From Cesiribacter sp. SM1 (GTDB lineage Bacteria; Bacteroidota; Bacteroidia; Cytophagales; Cyclobacteriaceae), in NCBI RefSeq assembly GCF_020178975.1, contig NZ_JAHXBU010000094.1, positions 744,001 through 808,000 of the forward strand: a stretch of 64,000 nucleotides of DNA. Direction: 5' to 3'. A model generated the notes under the pieces. It worked only from the letters and a program-made list of their open reading frames with translations, did no database searches and had not been told where the DNA came from. Made by a program: the position numbers and the translations under genes. Position 1 is the stretch's first letter. Each line of letters starts with the position of its first letter. This document shows positions 1 through 10,103 of this stretch, piece by piece.

Positions 1-1
1 A

Positions 2-2953
2 GGAACATCCTTGTTTTTGGCAAGCGAAGAAGGGCTGTTTGAATGGCGGGGCGGCAACATAACATCACTGAAAATCTCTGATCATCCCTGGAACAACTAT
101 TGCAGAGACGCAGAGCCCAGCATTCTTGATACTTCTTTAGTATATGCAGCGGGCAAGGGGCTCCATACTTTTAAGCGTAAGGGCGAAGCCTGGCAGTACC
201 AAGGCAGCATAGCAGGGCTGGAAGAAGAAGATCTGACACAGATACTGCAGATGCCTGAGGGCGACCTATGGTTACCGATACATTCAGGCCTTGTTCGGCT
301 GCGCTTTCCTAGTGCACAGGGTGCTCATGCTGATCAGGACTTTTTCACACAGGCCACGGTAGAACGTTTTGGCGAAAAGCAGGGAATACCTGCCGGCACC
401 CTCAGGTTGTATAGGATGGGTGAGCAGCTTATTGCCCAGGCAGGTGAGGTGAATTATAAACTATTCCGATTCCGGGAAGAGCTTAATCGGTTTGAGCCTA
501 TCTCCAACTTTGCAGAGCAGCTTGGTTTAGCTGGTCAGCTGGCACATCCGGCCATGGAGTATAATAAGGAGCAGCAGCTTTGGCTGTGGACCAAGAATAA
601 GGAAGATCAGCGCTGGAAATTAGCCTTAGCCGCCAAACAGGCAGGTGGTGCCTATACTTTAAGCACGTATGATTTCAGTGGCATAACCGATCCTTTCAAA
701 CGCTTTATGTACCAGCAGCAGAACGATGGAACAGTCTGGTATGCAGGGGTAGACGGCCTGGTGCGTTTTGAGCAGTCGGGCGCTAAAGTAGAAAAACATC
801 CCTTCCCCACGCTGCTGGAGCGCGTGGTGTTGTCGGGCAATTCTGTAGTCTTTCCTCAAAGCAAGGCTGCAGCTGTTTTCCCTTTTGAAAATAATTCCTT
901 AGGTTTTGAATTTGCTGCACCCAGCTACAATGGCGCCGATGAAAATAAGTTCCAGTATTGGCTGGAGGGCTACGACGAAGGCTGGTCTGCCTGGAGCAGT
1001 GAGCGCTTTAAGGAGTACACCCGCATACCCGAAGGTACCTATACCCTGCATGCCCGGGCACTAAGTGCACAGGGCGAGATAGGAGAACCTGTTGCCTATG
1101 CTTTTACTATTTTGCCACCCTGGTACCGCGCAGGCTATATGTATGTGCTGTATGTGCTGCTCTTTTTGGGTGGGGTGTGGATCTTGGTCCGCTGGCGTTC
1201 CTCGCAGCTGCGGGCCGAGAAAATGGCCCTGGAAAGCCTGGTAGCGCAGCGTACTACTGAGCTGGCACAGAAAAACAGAGCATTGAGTGAGCAATCAGAA
1301 GCCCTGGCGCAGCAGGCAGAAAAGCTAAAGGAGCTGGATGGGGTGAAGTCCCGATTTTTTGCCAATATCTCGCATGAGTTTCGCACGCCGCTTAGCCTTA
1401 TCCTCAATAACCTGCTCGATAAGTTGGCTGCTACCGAACGCAGTCCGGAGCAAACGCAGGTACCGGTGGCTGTTTCCGATCTGAACGTAATGTCACGGAA
1501 TGCCAGGCGGCTGCTGCAGCTCATTAACCAGCTGCTGGATCTTTCCAAAGTGGAATCGGGTAATATGCAGCTGGAGCTGCAGAATGGCGATTTACAGCAG
1601 CTGATCAGGCTTATTTTTGCCTCCTTTTCGTCACTGGCCACTGCACAGCAAATCAATTTTCAGCTCCGGCTTCCGGAAGATCCGCTCCTGTGCATGTACG
1701 ATGTCGATAAGGTTGAGAAAATACTGTACAACCTGCTTTCCAATGCCTTTAAGTTTACCCCGGCACAGGGCACAGTGGTGCTGGAGGTAAAGCTGCTGCC
1801 CGCTCATGGCCAGCAGCAGTCATCGCTGGTACAGATTAGCCTGCAGGATAGTGGCCCGGGAATTCCGGCAGATCAGCTGATGCATGTGTTTAACCGCTTT
1901 TACCAGGGTAAACAGTATTATGCAGATGCCCAGGGTACAGGCATTGGCCTGGCCCTTACCAAAGAACTGGTAGAGCTGCACCAGGGTCATATAAGTGTGG
2001 AAAGCAGGGCGGGAGAAGGAAGCTGTTTTATGGTGCAGCTGCCTTACATTCCCGCAACTGCTGGTATAGCACCAGGTGCAGACGGGCATTCGGCCAGTGC
2101 CCTGGCTTACCAGATGCTCACGCTACCGGCGCAGCAGGCAGAGCAGCAAGAAGCACTGGCATCAGTAGCTGCTACAGGGCAGGAAGAACAGCCCCTGGTG
2201 CTGGTGGTGGAAGATAATGTAGACCTTCGCAACTATATAAAGCGCCAGCTGGAGGGTAGCTACCGGGTGCTGGAGTGTGTAAACGGCGCCCAGGGGCTAG
2301 CCAAAGCGCTGGAGGTGGTGCCTGATTTAATCATCAGCGACTGGATGATGCCCGAAATGGACGGCCTGGCCCTGTGCCAGCAGCTTAAAGGAGATGAGCG
2401 CACCAGCCACATACCACTGATCATGCTTACAGCCCTGGCCACTACCGATGCCAAACTACAGGGATTGGAAAACGGTGCCGATGAGTACCTCACCAAGCCT
2501 TTTGATGCCCGGGAGTTTCATGTACGTATCCAGAACCTGCTGGAAAACCGCCGCAAATTGCGTGAGCACTTTAGCCGTGTGCTACGCCTGGAGCCTACCC
2601 AGCTGCAAATAGCCTCTGCCGATGAGAAATTCCTGCGCCGCATGATGCAGATTGTGGAAGCGCGCATGACCGATTCTGAATTCAGCATAGAAGAATTTAG
2701 CCGTGAGGCAGGCCTAAGCAGGGTGCATCTGCACCGCAAGCTAAAAGCCCTTACAGGGCAGGCCCCCAGCGATTTTGTACGCATGATGCGCCTGAAACAA
2801 GCCGCACAATTGCTGCAGGCCCGGGCAGGTAACGTTGCTGAAATTGCTTACCAGGTAGGCTTTAACAACCTCTCCTACTTCTCTAAATGCTTCCGCGAAG
2901 AGTTTGGTACTTTACCAAATGAGTATGCTTCCCGAAAAGCTGCCCCTATGTAG
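2..2953 (+). CDS. Hybrid two-component system regulator (5' truncated)
   Basis: This is a one-protein two-component system that senses a ligand with its periplasmic part and controls transcription through its own AraC domain. The frame is open to the left window edge, so the N-terminal beta-propeller (Reg_prop-type repeats) is only partly present. In order, the visible part shows a Y_Y_Y-like Ig domain (about residues 285-370), a membrane helix (about 378-395), a coiled coil, HisKA with the phospho-accepting His in NISHEFRTPLS, HATPase with N, G1 (DSGPGIP) and G2 (GTGIGLAL) boxes, a receiver domain (LVVEDN, ISDWMMPEMDG) and a C-terminal AraC HTH. All catalytic motifs are intact. In Bacteroidota such proteins usually control neighbouring glycan-use or surface genes, but no PUL genes (SusC/D) are visible here, so the target is unknown. 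Confidence 0.95.
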   Translation, partial: GTSLFLASEEGLFEWRGGNITSLKISDHPWNNYCRDAEPSILDTSLVYAAGKGLHTFKRKGEAWQYQGSIAGLEEEDLTQILQMPEGDLWLPIHSGLVRLRFPSAQGAHADQDFFTQATVERFGEKQGIPAGTLRLYRMGEQLIAQAGEVNYKLFRFREELNRFEPISNFAEQLGLAGQLAHPAMEYNKEQQLWLWTKNKEDQRWKLALAAKQAGGAYTLSTYDFSGITDPFKRFMYQQQNDGTVWYAGVDGLVRFEQSGAKVEKHPFPTLLERVVLSGNSVVFPQSKAAAVFPFENNSLGFEFAAPSYNGADENKFQYWLEGYDEGWSAWSSERFKEYTRIPEGTYTLHARALSAQGEIGEPVAYAFTILPPWYRAGYMYVLYVLLFLGGVWILVRWRSSQLRAEKMALESLVAQRTTELAQKNRALSEQSEALAQQAEKLKELDGVKSRFFANISHEFRTPLSLILNNLLDKLAATERSPEQTQVPVAVSDLNVMSRNARRLLQLINQLLDLSKVESGNMQLELQNGDLQQLIRLIFASFSSLATAQQINFQLRLPEDPLLCMYDVDKVEKILYNLLSNAFKFTPAQGTVVLEVKLLPAHGQQQSSLVQISLQDSGPGIPADQLMHVFNRFYQGKQYYADAQGTGIGLALTKELVELHQGHISVESRAGEGSCFMVQLPYIPATAGIAPGADGHSASALAYQMLTLPAQQAEQQEALASVAATGQEEQPLVLVVEDNVDLRNYIKRQLEGSYRVLECVNGAQGLAKALEVVPDLIISDWMMPEMDGLALCQQLKGDERTSHIPLIMLTALATTDAKLQGLENGADEYLTKPFDAREFHVRIQNLLENRRKLREHFSRVLRLEPTQLQIASADEKFLRRMMQIVEARMTDSEFSIEEFSREAGLSRVHLHRKLKALTGQAPSDFVRMMRLKQAAQLLQARAGNVAEIAYQVGFNNLSYFSKCFREEFGTLPNEYASRKAAPM

Positions 2954-3053
2954 CAGCGCCAGTCTTAACTTTAGTAATAGAATATATTCAGTTAGCTGTT
3001 TGCTGCTACACCCATAATGAAATCTATCTGTTAAAACTCTGCTTTTAAATTCT

Positions 3054-3635
3054 ATGGATACACCAGACTTCCTGCTACAGAAGCTTACAGAATTAAATTC
3101 AGGGGTAAGTGCGGTACTTTTAGAGGACTTTGCCCGGGCCATGCCCCTTAAAAAGTTTCGTAAGGGAGAAACCATTGCCCCTGCAGGTAAGGTAGCCAGC
3201 GAAGTATTTTTCGTTGAAAAAGGATGTGTAAGGATGCTCTATTACCTGGAAAGTAAAGAAGTTACTGCCTCTTTCTTTTTTGAGGGAGGCTTTACCGGGC
3301 CATGCATCAGTATGATGTTCAAGACAATTAACCAGCAGGTGTTTGAAGCCTTCGAAGACTGCCACATTCGAACTTTAAACTTTGATACCTATATGAGCTT
3401 GCTTCGGCAACAACCATGCTTTTACCAGCTGCGCAGTACTATTGCGGAGAGCATTATGGCCGACCAGGAGCTGATCATTCGCTTCTTCCTTAGCTTTACG
3501 CCAATGGAGCGCTACCAATACCTGATCAAGAACCAGCCCCAGCTGTTCATGCGTGTTCCGCAGCACCACATAGCCTCCATGATCGGCATTACGCCTGTGA
3601 GCCTTAGCCGCATCAGAAAAAGAATTGCCTGCTAA
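3054..3635 (+). CDS. Crp/Fnr family transcriptional regulator
   Basis: The 193-residue protein has an N-terminal cNMP-binding-type beta barrel (about residues 25-115) and a short C-terminal helical segment with a helix-turn-helix-like stretch (VPQHHIASMIGITPVSLSRI). This is the layout of the small Crp/Fnr-like regulators common in Bacteroidota. The usual phosphate-binding cassette for cAMP is not obvious, so the ligand is unknown. The ATG start lies about 100 bp after the upstream stop. The gene stands alone, and the cupin gene about 155 bp downstream could be a target, though nothing in the sequence proves it. Confidence 0.85.
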   Translation: MDTPDFLLQKLTELNSGVSAVLLEDFARAMPLKKFRKGETIAPAGKVASEVFFVEKGCVRMLYYLESKEVTASFFFEGGFTGPCISMMFKTINQQVFEAFEDCHIRTLNFDTYMSLLRQQPCFYQLRSTIAESIMADQELIIRFFLSFTPMERYQYLIKNQPQLFMRVPQHHIASMIGITPVSLSRIRKRIAC

Positions 3636-3791
3636 AGTATTTCTTAACTTTTGTTAATGAAAAGCAGCCTTGCCTGCTGCTAAGTTTGTAAAGCGCAACA
3701 GAAACTTTTTTGTACAGAAAAGAAAAGCTCCGCAGGGCTTCTATTTTTCAAATGTACTTCGGCAGCGGACGAAGGAAAAGCTTTTACAAAC

Positions 3792-4232
3792 ATGAAAAAC
3801 TCAAATATTATCAAAGCAAAGCAGGGAGATACTTTCTCCATGATGGGCCTGAAAATTACTGTTAAACAAAGTGCAGCCGCCAGCGGTGGTTTAATTTCAG
3901 TATTGGAGCAAACAGTAGCGCCTGGTGCAGGATCTCCACCACACATTTGCAGCGGGGAAGATAAAATCATCTATGTGGTAACAGGTAAGTTTGATGTGCT
4001 CCTGGGCCATGAAGTTCACCATTGTACTGCCGGTGATACGGTTACCATTCCGCGGGGCCTGCGGCATAATTTTAAAAACGCCGGCACCAGGCAGGGAAAG
4101 CTCCTGGTAACGCTTACCCCCGGGGGGCACGAGAACTTTCTGCGGGAACTAAGCGAATCATTACAACAGGCAGCCCCAGGCACAGACACACTTAAAACTG
4201 TTGCAGCCAGGCATGAGGTGGTGCTTGGCTGA
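3792..4232 (+). CDS. Small cupin-domain protein
   Basis: This 146-residue protein is a single cupin barrel. The first cupin motif is visible as PPHICSGEDKIIYVVTGKF (about residues 53-71), and a second appears as GDTVTIPRGLRHNFKN (about residues 83-98). The metal-ligand pattern is only partly canonical, with H in PPHI, E in GED and H in LRHNF. Proteins of this size and form are often annotated as quercetin-dioxygenase-like cupins without known substrate. There is no signal peptide, so it is likely cytoplasmic. A TAAGTTTG sequence at 3681-3688 resembles the Bacteroidota -7 box, but no properly spaced -33 TTG was found. Confidence 0.8.
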   Translation: MKNSNIIKAKQGDTFSMMGLKITVKQSAAASGGLISVLEQTVAPGAGSPPHICSGEDKIIYVVTGKFDVLLGHEVHHCTAGDTVTIPRGLRHNFKNAGTRQGKLLVTLTPGGHENFLRELSESLQQAAPGTDTLKTVAARHEVVLG

Positions 4233-5528
4233 AACTGGAGTGCTAAGTTTTCTGAACGTCAGGGAAAGTTTTTACGCGCTGCGCATTCACTACAGCAGCT
4301 CACATTCCACTAACGGCAACTCCTCATTTTCCCCTGTATTTCTATCCTGATTTACATCTTGAAGGGTAAGGAACCCTGCCATGTTACAGGCGTGGCAGGG
4401 TCTGTTACCTGGCTGTTATTGTGCCTCAGGCAGGGTTACGTACTATTTTTCAGATGTTACAGGAGTGTTATACAGTGTAACAGGCGGGTTAGACAAAGGC
4501 CCTTCTGCCACTGTACATTTGCTAAGCATTCAGACGGAAATAGAGTTGCTGTTAATTTCAATAATTGCTACAACTGGAGCAATAACCAAGAATAGCAACC
4601 GGGGCCGAAAGTTTAACGATGAAAGTCATTGGTCGATAAAATAAGATTAATCTGTAGAAATGTGCCTGCTGACGATTAGTAGCCGGCATTGGTCTAAATA
4701 GTGAAAATCCACAGCATAAGCCTTTTATCTTTGTGCTGTGCGGGTTGGGGTAAGCTACTGGCCTGTTTGATAACTCTTAAAAATATTAAGTGATTGGAGT
4801 AAGTCGCTTTCATACAAGTATGCATGCATGCACTATTCTAATTTTGCTTATATAATCTGTTACAGATGATAAGTACAGTGCAGCTTGATTGCTGCATTGC
4901 AGGCTGTAAAAAGACAAGGCACATCAATATTTAAAGGAACGAACAGAACATGGAAACCTTTTGCAAATACTAATGCCCGGCAGTAAGGCTTCGGAGGCAG
5001 GATTATAGCTTGCAAAGCAAATCTTGATTTTGATCAATTATTCTGACACCAAATCTGCCTTACTTTGTGCATTGAAAAAAACAGAGGGCGAACAGAAGCA
5101 TTAGTCTGCAAAATGTACACAGCAGCAAGATCTGCAAACTCTTACAGGCCAGTGTTCTTTACTTTTGCAGCATAAGCAGTGGAGGAAGGCATGAAGGATC
5201 GGCTGTGTAACAACAGGCAAGTATGGCTGTTAACTGCAGAACTTGTTAGTTGAGCAAAGCTGCAGATTTGATTTTTAGGCGCTGTGAAAGGGATCAGGTA
5301 TAGCTGATTCTGCTATTCGGTTCAGAACTTGTTTACTACACTTTAACTAGGACAATTGGCACCTGGCATGCAGATGTGTTTCCAGGCAGGAACGCCTGTG
5401 CCACCTTTGCTCTGCCAATACAGCTTCAGTAGCGGTTAACAAAATGGTTTTTTAGAGACAAAAGAGGTCATAAGCATACATAAGACTGGCCTTACAGATA
5501 GCATAAATATTTAACACTAATATCAATC
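4233..5528 (+). other. Long intergenic region without a supported gene
   Basis: About 1.3 kb separates the cupin gene from the lipoprotein cluster. Two overlapping small open frames in 4359-4644 have no recognisable domain or start context and were not accepted. The only structure seen is an inverted repeat, CCCTGCCA/TGGCAGGG, at 4374-4400. The rest holds many short TGTTACAG- and TGCAG-like words but no tRNA-like fold and no long repeat. A small RNA or long leader cannot be excluded. Confidence 0.5.
4374..4400 (+). repeat. 8-bp inverted repeat (hairpin)
   Basis: CCCTGCCA (4374-4381) pairs with TGGCAGGG (4393-4400) across an 11-nt loop. No T-run follows, so it is not a typical intrinsic terminator. 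It lies about 140 bp after the cupin stop codon. Its role is unknown. Confidence 0.4.
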
Positions 5529-6368
5529 ATGACTACACCATCTTTCAAAGTGGTGCTGCTCATTGCATCCTACTGTTTCATCTTATTTTCCTGCCTGGAG
5601 GAGGAAGAAACCCCAGCACCCGATGCTGGTACTGAAGTACCTTATGCAGTAACAGGCACTGTAGTAGATACAAAAGGCAACCCAATGGCCGGCGTAAAAG
5701 TAAGGGCAGATAACGACGCCCTCTATGGCTCTGCAGAGGTAACTACCGATGCCAATGGCAAATACACCCTGCCCAAACTGGAGATAGGTGGCTGGAAGAT
5801 CTATGCCTGGAAAGAAGTAAGCTACAAGGGCAAAACCTACCACCTGCGCATGGGCATGCCTGCCGCTGCCGACTATAATGCCTTTAGCCCGGGAAAGGAA
5901 GGGGCCGTTAAGAACTTCAGGTGGCAGCTTTCCGGTCCTATACCCGACCGCCCCAGGAGCGAGCGTTCAGGATCTGGTTATTTTGGGGGCACACTGCTCT
6001 TCACCAACTTAGGACCTGATGCTGTTCAGATGCCTTCCGGTACAGTAGTAACAGTAACCCTAACGCCTGTAGCAGGTGCCACCTTATTGGATGGGAGTGC
6101 GCCTGAAGTCATTAAAAAATCTTTTACCATAGAAGAAGGAGAGTACAACTACTGGATTCACGATATAGCCCAGTGCGAGTACCGCATTACAGCAGAAAGT
6201 AAGTTCAATGGAGCTACCAAAGAGGTGTTGTTGGGTACCAGTGCCTATAGCGGCCATAAGCCTGCCATAGAGAGCTTTTACTTTCCGCCCAGCCTGGGCA
6301 GCAGTGGCGACTATGAGAACGGCCTGCTCTCCAGTAATGATCACCCCTTTTTCATGCATCAGCCATAA
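5529..6368 (+). CDS. Lipoprotein with carboxypeptidase-regulatory-like domain
   Basis: The 279-residue protein begins with a lipoprotein signal peptide whose lipobox is LFSC (Cys at about residue 22), followed by an acidic EEEE stretch. Acidic residues after the Cys are typical of Bacteroidota lipoproteins exported to the cell surface. A CarboxypepD_reg-like beta sandwich follows (about residues 38-95, containing GTVVDTKGNPMAGVKV). The remainder is unrecognised. It sits 13 bp upstream of a second lipoprotein with the same domain, so the two are probably co-transcribed. No catalytic residues are visible, and the likely role is surface binding or structure. Confidence 0.8.
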   Translation: MTTPSFKVVLLIASYCFILFSCLEEEETPAPDAGTEVPYAVTGTVVDTKGNPMAGVKVRADNDALYGSAEVTTDANGKYTLPKLEIGGWKIYAWKEVSYKGKTYHLRMGMPAAADYNAFSPGKEGAVKNFRWQLSGPIPDRPRSERSGSGYFGGTLLFTNLGPDAVQMPSGTVVTVTLTPVAGATLLDGSAPEVIKKSFTIEEGEYNYWIHDIAQCEYRITAESKFNGATKEVLLGTSAYSGHKPAIESFYFPPSLGSSGDYENGLLSSNDHPFFMHQP

Positions 6369-6381
6369 TTCCTGACTACAA

Positions 6382-8571
6382 ATGAAGTCTATTTCAATAA
6401 CAAGCATCCTCCGCAAGTGCTTAATTTGCCTGTATGTGCTGGCCTTTTTCACAGCTCTTAACGGCTGTACCGACGATGATGGAGATGTAGCAGGCCCGGT
6501 GGTGGTAGAGGATCCGCTTAGCCCGGCTCCCAGTGTTACAACTACCCTTAGCGGCCTTGTGCTTGACGAAGAGGGAAATCCGCTCTCCGGCGTTAGGGTA
6601 ACGGCACATGGCGAAACTGCCACCACCGATGCCGAAGGCTCATTCAGGCTGCAGGACGTTCAGGTGCCTGGCAACCGCTGTGTGATCAGCGCCGGGAAAG
6701 AGGGATATTTTACCAGCGTACGCGCCGAAGTGCCCCGTAAGGAAAAGGAGACCAGGGTAAACGTTTATTTGCAGCGCGCCACCACCACCCACACGATTGA
6801 TGCAATGGCTGGCGGTACGGCAACCTTAGCCAATGGATCTAAGGTGGAAATTCCTACAAGCGGACTGGTGACAGAGTCTGGCGATGTGTATGAAGGGGAG
6901 GTTAATATGAGTGTGCTTTACCAGGATCCCTCCGCAGCAGGCTTTGGTGCTGTTGTAGCAGGTGGAGACATGATGGCCCGCAGAACAGACGAAAGCAGCA
7001 CCATCCTCTATTCTTACGGCATCTTACGGGTGCTGCTCACCGGCAGCGATGGAGAAAAGCTGCAGCTGGCAGCAGGAAAACCCTCTACCCTCACAGTAGC
7101 AATTCCTGAAAGCCAGCTGACTACCGCTCCTCAAACAATTCCGCTATGGTATTTCGATGAAGAGGAGGGAGTCTGGCAGGAAGAAGGATCTGCCACCCGC
7201 CAGGGCGACAAGTATATAGGAACCGTAAAGCATTTTACCGACTGGAACTGCGATGATCCCAAGGAGTTTGCAACCATTATCGGCAGGGTGGTAGATTGTA
7301 GAGGTGAAGCACTCAATCAGGGTGATATATACGTAGGCCAGTCCACCAACGATCTCAGCAACGGTATTGAGATTGATAACGATGGTCCGGGTGCCGAACA
7401 AATAGGTTTTGAAAAGAGAGTTCCTGCAGGTATGCCCCTGATGGTGATGGTAGCGCCTCCCCTGACCATTCCGCCCCTTACTACACCAAATGAAAAGTTT
7501 CGTTGGGTGTTGGTACCTGTACCGCCACTGGCCCCCGGGCAGGTATATGATGTAGGCACCATTAAGCCCGATCCCTGCCCATCCATTGCATCGGGTAAAT
7601 TTAAAACCAAACAGGGTGATAAAGTGAAATATCTTAGCATGAAGGTGGTAAACGGCGGTGGTCATTTAAGTCTGATCAAATATGCTTTTCCAGTAAAAGT
7701 AGCAGACGCCGACGCATCTTTCACTGCTAACTATCTTGCTGCCAATGCCACCTACACTTTGCAGGTGATTACAGAATCCGGGTTAAACGTTACAAAAACA
7801 TTTTCAACAGCAGCAGCCGGAGAAACTGTAGACCTGGGCATTATTGATCTGTCAGGTCCTGAGCTTGTTGCGGTAGCGGGCATTGTGCATTGCCACAATG
7901 CGCCCATTGCCAATGCAACTGTTGAGGCAGCGTGGGCAGGAGGCTCTGCCAGTACTACTACCGATGCCTCTGGCACCTATGAAGTTTTAGTTCCGGCTAC
8001 CACTGCAGGCACCATCACCATTACGCATGAGGATAAAACAGGAACTACTGGCTTCCAGGCTCCGGCTAGCGGAGGCGCTAGTGCAGGCCCCCTGAATATG
8101 TGTGAAACCACTACAGAAACAGGAGTCAACAGCTTTGTTATTGATGGAGATGGCTATGCCAACACAACAAAAGTAATCAGCCTGAGCCCTTATCCTAACA
8201 GCTTTATTTACTATAACAGGGATGCTGCTGTTTCCACGCTAACAATCCATGATGTTTCCGGCAACCAGGAGGTGGCAATAACTTTCCTGGGTAACGCCCT
8301 CGGAGAGGCGGAAAAGAGTGGTACAACAGGAGCACGGATCACCCTTAAGACAGGGAATAATTCAGTTCATTATTTTGCTGGTTTAAGCATGGAGGGTACA
8401 GATCTGGATGTGAGGGTTACCCGCTATGATGCGGTGGGAGGGCTGGTGGAAGGAACCTTCTCCGGCACCTTTATGAGCCAAAGTGGTAATCCTGTTACCA
8501 TCAAAGAGGGCAAGTTTTCCGTGATCAGGTTCAATGATCTGAGTGGCGCATGCGGTGGCTTTTGTATGTAA
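6382..8571 (+). CDS. Large lipoprotein with carboxypeptidase-regulatory-like domains
   Basis: The 729-residue protein has a lipoprotein signal peptide (lipobox ALNGC, then TDDDGD). It has one CarboxypepD_reg-like domain near the N terminus (SGLVLDEEGNPLSGVRV) and a second near residues 500-560 (AGIVHCHNAPIANATVEA). The middle part is beta-rich and resembles surface proteins with repeated Ig-like sandwiches. No enzymatic motif was seen. It follows the preceding lipoprotein gene by 13 bp and is probably translated from the same mRNA. Function is unknown; surface or outer-membrane attachment is inferred from the lipobox and acidic residues. Confidence 0.8.
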   Translation: MKSISITSILRKCLICLYVLAFFTALNGCTDDDGDVAGPVVVEDPLSPAPSVTTTLSGLVLDEEGNPLSGVRVTAHGETATTDAEGSFRLQDVQVPGNRCVISAGKEGYFTSVRAEVPRKEKETRVNVYLQRATTTHTIDAMAGGTATLANGSKVEIPTSGLVTESGDVYEGEVNMSVLYQDPSAAGFGAVVAGGDMMARRTDESSTILYSYGILRVLLTGSDGEKLQLAAGKPSTLTVAIPESQLTTAPQTIPLWYFDEEEGVWQEEGSATRQGDKYIGTVKHFTDWNCDDPKEFATIIGRVVDCRGEALNQGDIYVGQSTNDLSNGIEIDNDGPGAEQIGFEKRVPAGMPLMVMVAPPLTIPPLTTPNEKFRWVLVPVPPLAPGQVYDVGTIKPDPCPSIASGKFKTKQGDKVKYLSMKVVNGGGHLSLIKYAFPVKVADADASFTANYLAANATYTLQVITESGLNVTKTFSTAAAGETVDLGIIDLSGPELVAVAGIVHCHNAPIANATVEAAWAGGSASTTTDASGTYEVLVPATTAGTITITHEDKTGTTGFQAPASGGASAGPLNMCETTTETGVNSFVIDGDGYANTTKVISLSPYPNSFIYYNRDAAVSTLTIHDVSGNQEVAITFLGNALGEAEKSGTTGARITLKTGNNSVHYFAGLSMEGTDLDVRVTRYDAVGGLVEGTFSGTFMSQSGNPVTIKEGKFSVIRFNDLSGACGGFCM

Positions 8572-8715
8572 TCCCTGATGGCACTCATGCCGGCAGTTAA
8601 ACTTTCATCAACAGCTGCTTCCTTCTCTGCCAGGCGCTGTTGCGCTCCTAAACTGCTTACTGCATTTCTAAATCCGAATTTTACAAATCATAATCATTTT
8701 TCTTAGTTCAAAATC

Positions 8716-9909
8716 ATGAAACTCAAACACTTTTCTATTGTGGCAGCCCTTGCTGCACTGGTTATTACAGGCTGTACAGACGATTCAGGCGATCCACAGC
8801 CAATCCCGACACCTGAGCCACCAAAAGAAACCCAGGAGCTGGGCAACATCAGCACCAATACTACTTTAGAGGATATCTTTACAGATCCTGCTACGCCAGA
8901 TTACCGCGTAAGTGCAGATATAAAAATTGAAGCCATCCTCACCATCAAACCAGGCGTAGTGGTAGAGGTAGCAGAGGGTAAAAAGATAGAAGTACATGAA
9001 CCAGGCTATCTTTCTGCTGTTGGTCAGCAGAATAAAAAGATTATTTTCCGGGGCAAAACCCAGAGCGCAGGCTTCTGGAAAGGTCTGATCATCTACTCCA
9101 GCAACGAAGCCAGCACTTTAGATTATGTAGAGATTGCCCATGCCGGAAGTGCTGTGCTGTTTGATGGGATAAAAGCAGCCATAGGCCTTTTTGGTGCAAG
9201 CGGAAGCCCGGCCAAGCTTAGCATCAGGAACAGTGAGCTGCACCACAACGCAGGCTATGGCATCTATGTGGGCAGCAATACGCAGTTCAGCGGCTTTGCC
9301 AGCAATAAATTTACCCACCATGCAGCAGCAGGATTATATATGACAGCCAGCCAGGTGCAAAACCTTGATGCTGCTTCCCATTTTTCTGATAATGCCAAAG
9401 GAGGCATAGAAGTATTTGGTGGCACTGTAGAGGGAACAGGCGAGGTGGTGTGGCCGGGCTACCATTACCGCTTTAGCAGCGGACCTTTATCTGTAAGAAC
9501 AGGCTGGAAGGTAATGGCTGGTGCTGTTATAGAAATGGCAGATGATCAGTACATAGAAGTGGCAGACAGACCAGGCGCTTACATACATGCAGCCGGTACT
9601 GCAGAAAAGAAGGTAACTTTCACCAGCGTTAGCAAACAGGCGGGAGCATGGAGAGGCATCAGCATCTTTACTGCCAATGCTAACCTGCTCGAGCATGCGG
9701 TGGTAGAGAATGGCGGCAGCGCCATCAGCTATGGTGTTAAAGCCAACATCTATGTGACCACCTCCAGCAAACTCACCATCCGAAGCAGCAAGATTTCCAA
9801 CAGCGGGGGCTATGGCATCTACTACAGAAGCTCTGCTGTGCTCAATAATGACTTTGAACAGGTAAACCTCTTCGAGGCCAATCCCGCCGGTAACGTCTAT
9901 AAAGACTAA
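8716..9909 (+). CDS. Lipoprotein with predicted right-handed parallel beta-helix
   Basis: This 397-residue protein has a lipobox (VITGC, Cys at about residue 20) followed by TDDSGD. The mature part contains two similar halves, each with a repeated pattern of about 20-25 residues ending in phrases such as NAGYGIYVGS and NSGGYGIYYRS, typical of right-handed parallel beta-helices of the pectate-lyase/NosD type. The two halves (about residues 65-210 and 240-390) share GxWxG(L/I)xI(Y/F) and LTIRSS-like words, which suggests internal duplication. No lyase catalytic residues were identified, so a binding or structural role is as likely as glycan cleavage. A strong terminator follows. Confidence 0.75.
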   Translation: MKLKHFSIVAALAALVITGCTDDSGDPQPIPTPEPPKETQELGNISTNTTLEDIFTDPATPDYRVSADIKIEAILTIKPGVVVEVAEGKKIEVHEPGYLSAVGQQNKKIIFRGKTQSAGFWKGLIIYSSNEASTLDYVEIAHAGSAVLFDGIKAAIGLFGASGSPAKLSIRNSELHHNAGYGIYVGSNTQFSGFASNKFTHHAAAGLYMTASQVQNLDAASHFSDNAKGGIEVFGGTVEGTGEVVWPGYHYRFSSGPLSVRTGWKVMAGAVIEMADDQYIEVADRPGAYIHAAGTAEKKVTFTSVSKQAGAWRGISIFTANANLLEHAVVENGGSAISYGVKANIYVTTSSKLTIRSSKISNSGGYGIYYRSSAVLNNDFEQVNLFEANPAGNVYKD

Positions 9910-9951
9910 GACTACCCCACTGTAGCTTAACCGTTTTAAGACAGCATATAG

Positions 9952-9983
9952 AGCCCTAATCTTTCAAAGGTTAGGGCTTTTTA
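9952..9983 (+). terminator. Intrinsic terminator after lipoprotein cluster
   Basis: AGCCCTAATCTTT and AAAGGTTAGGGCT form a stem of about 12 bp with one G-U pair, followed by TTTTA. This is a convincing rho-independent terminator closing the three-lipoprotein group. Confidence 0.85.
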
Positions 9984-10103
9984 TTGTGTGTTGCTGCACA
10001 GAATCATGGACATCAGGTTTCCTGATCCATTGACGGGTTGCAAAAATATGCCGGAACATTAATGCTTCAGGCCTGAAAAGCTAAATCCCGAAACAACCGG
10101 CAA

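Noticed and set aside
3681-3688. TAAGTTTG as a Bacteroidota -7 promoter box
   Set aside because: No TTG at the expected -33 distance; such 8-mers occur by chance.
4359-4644. Two overlapping small plus-strand frames
   Set aside because: Composition is odd (Cys/Arg/Trp-rich), no domain, and they overlap a hairpin; nothing supports translation.
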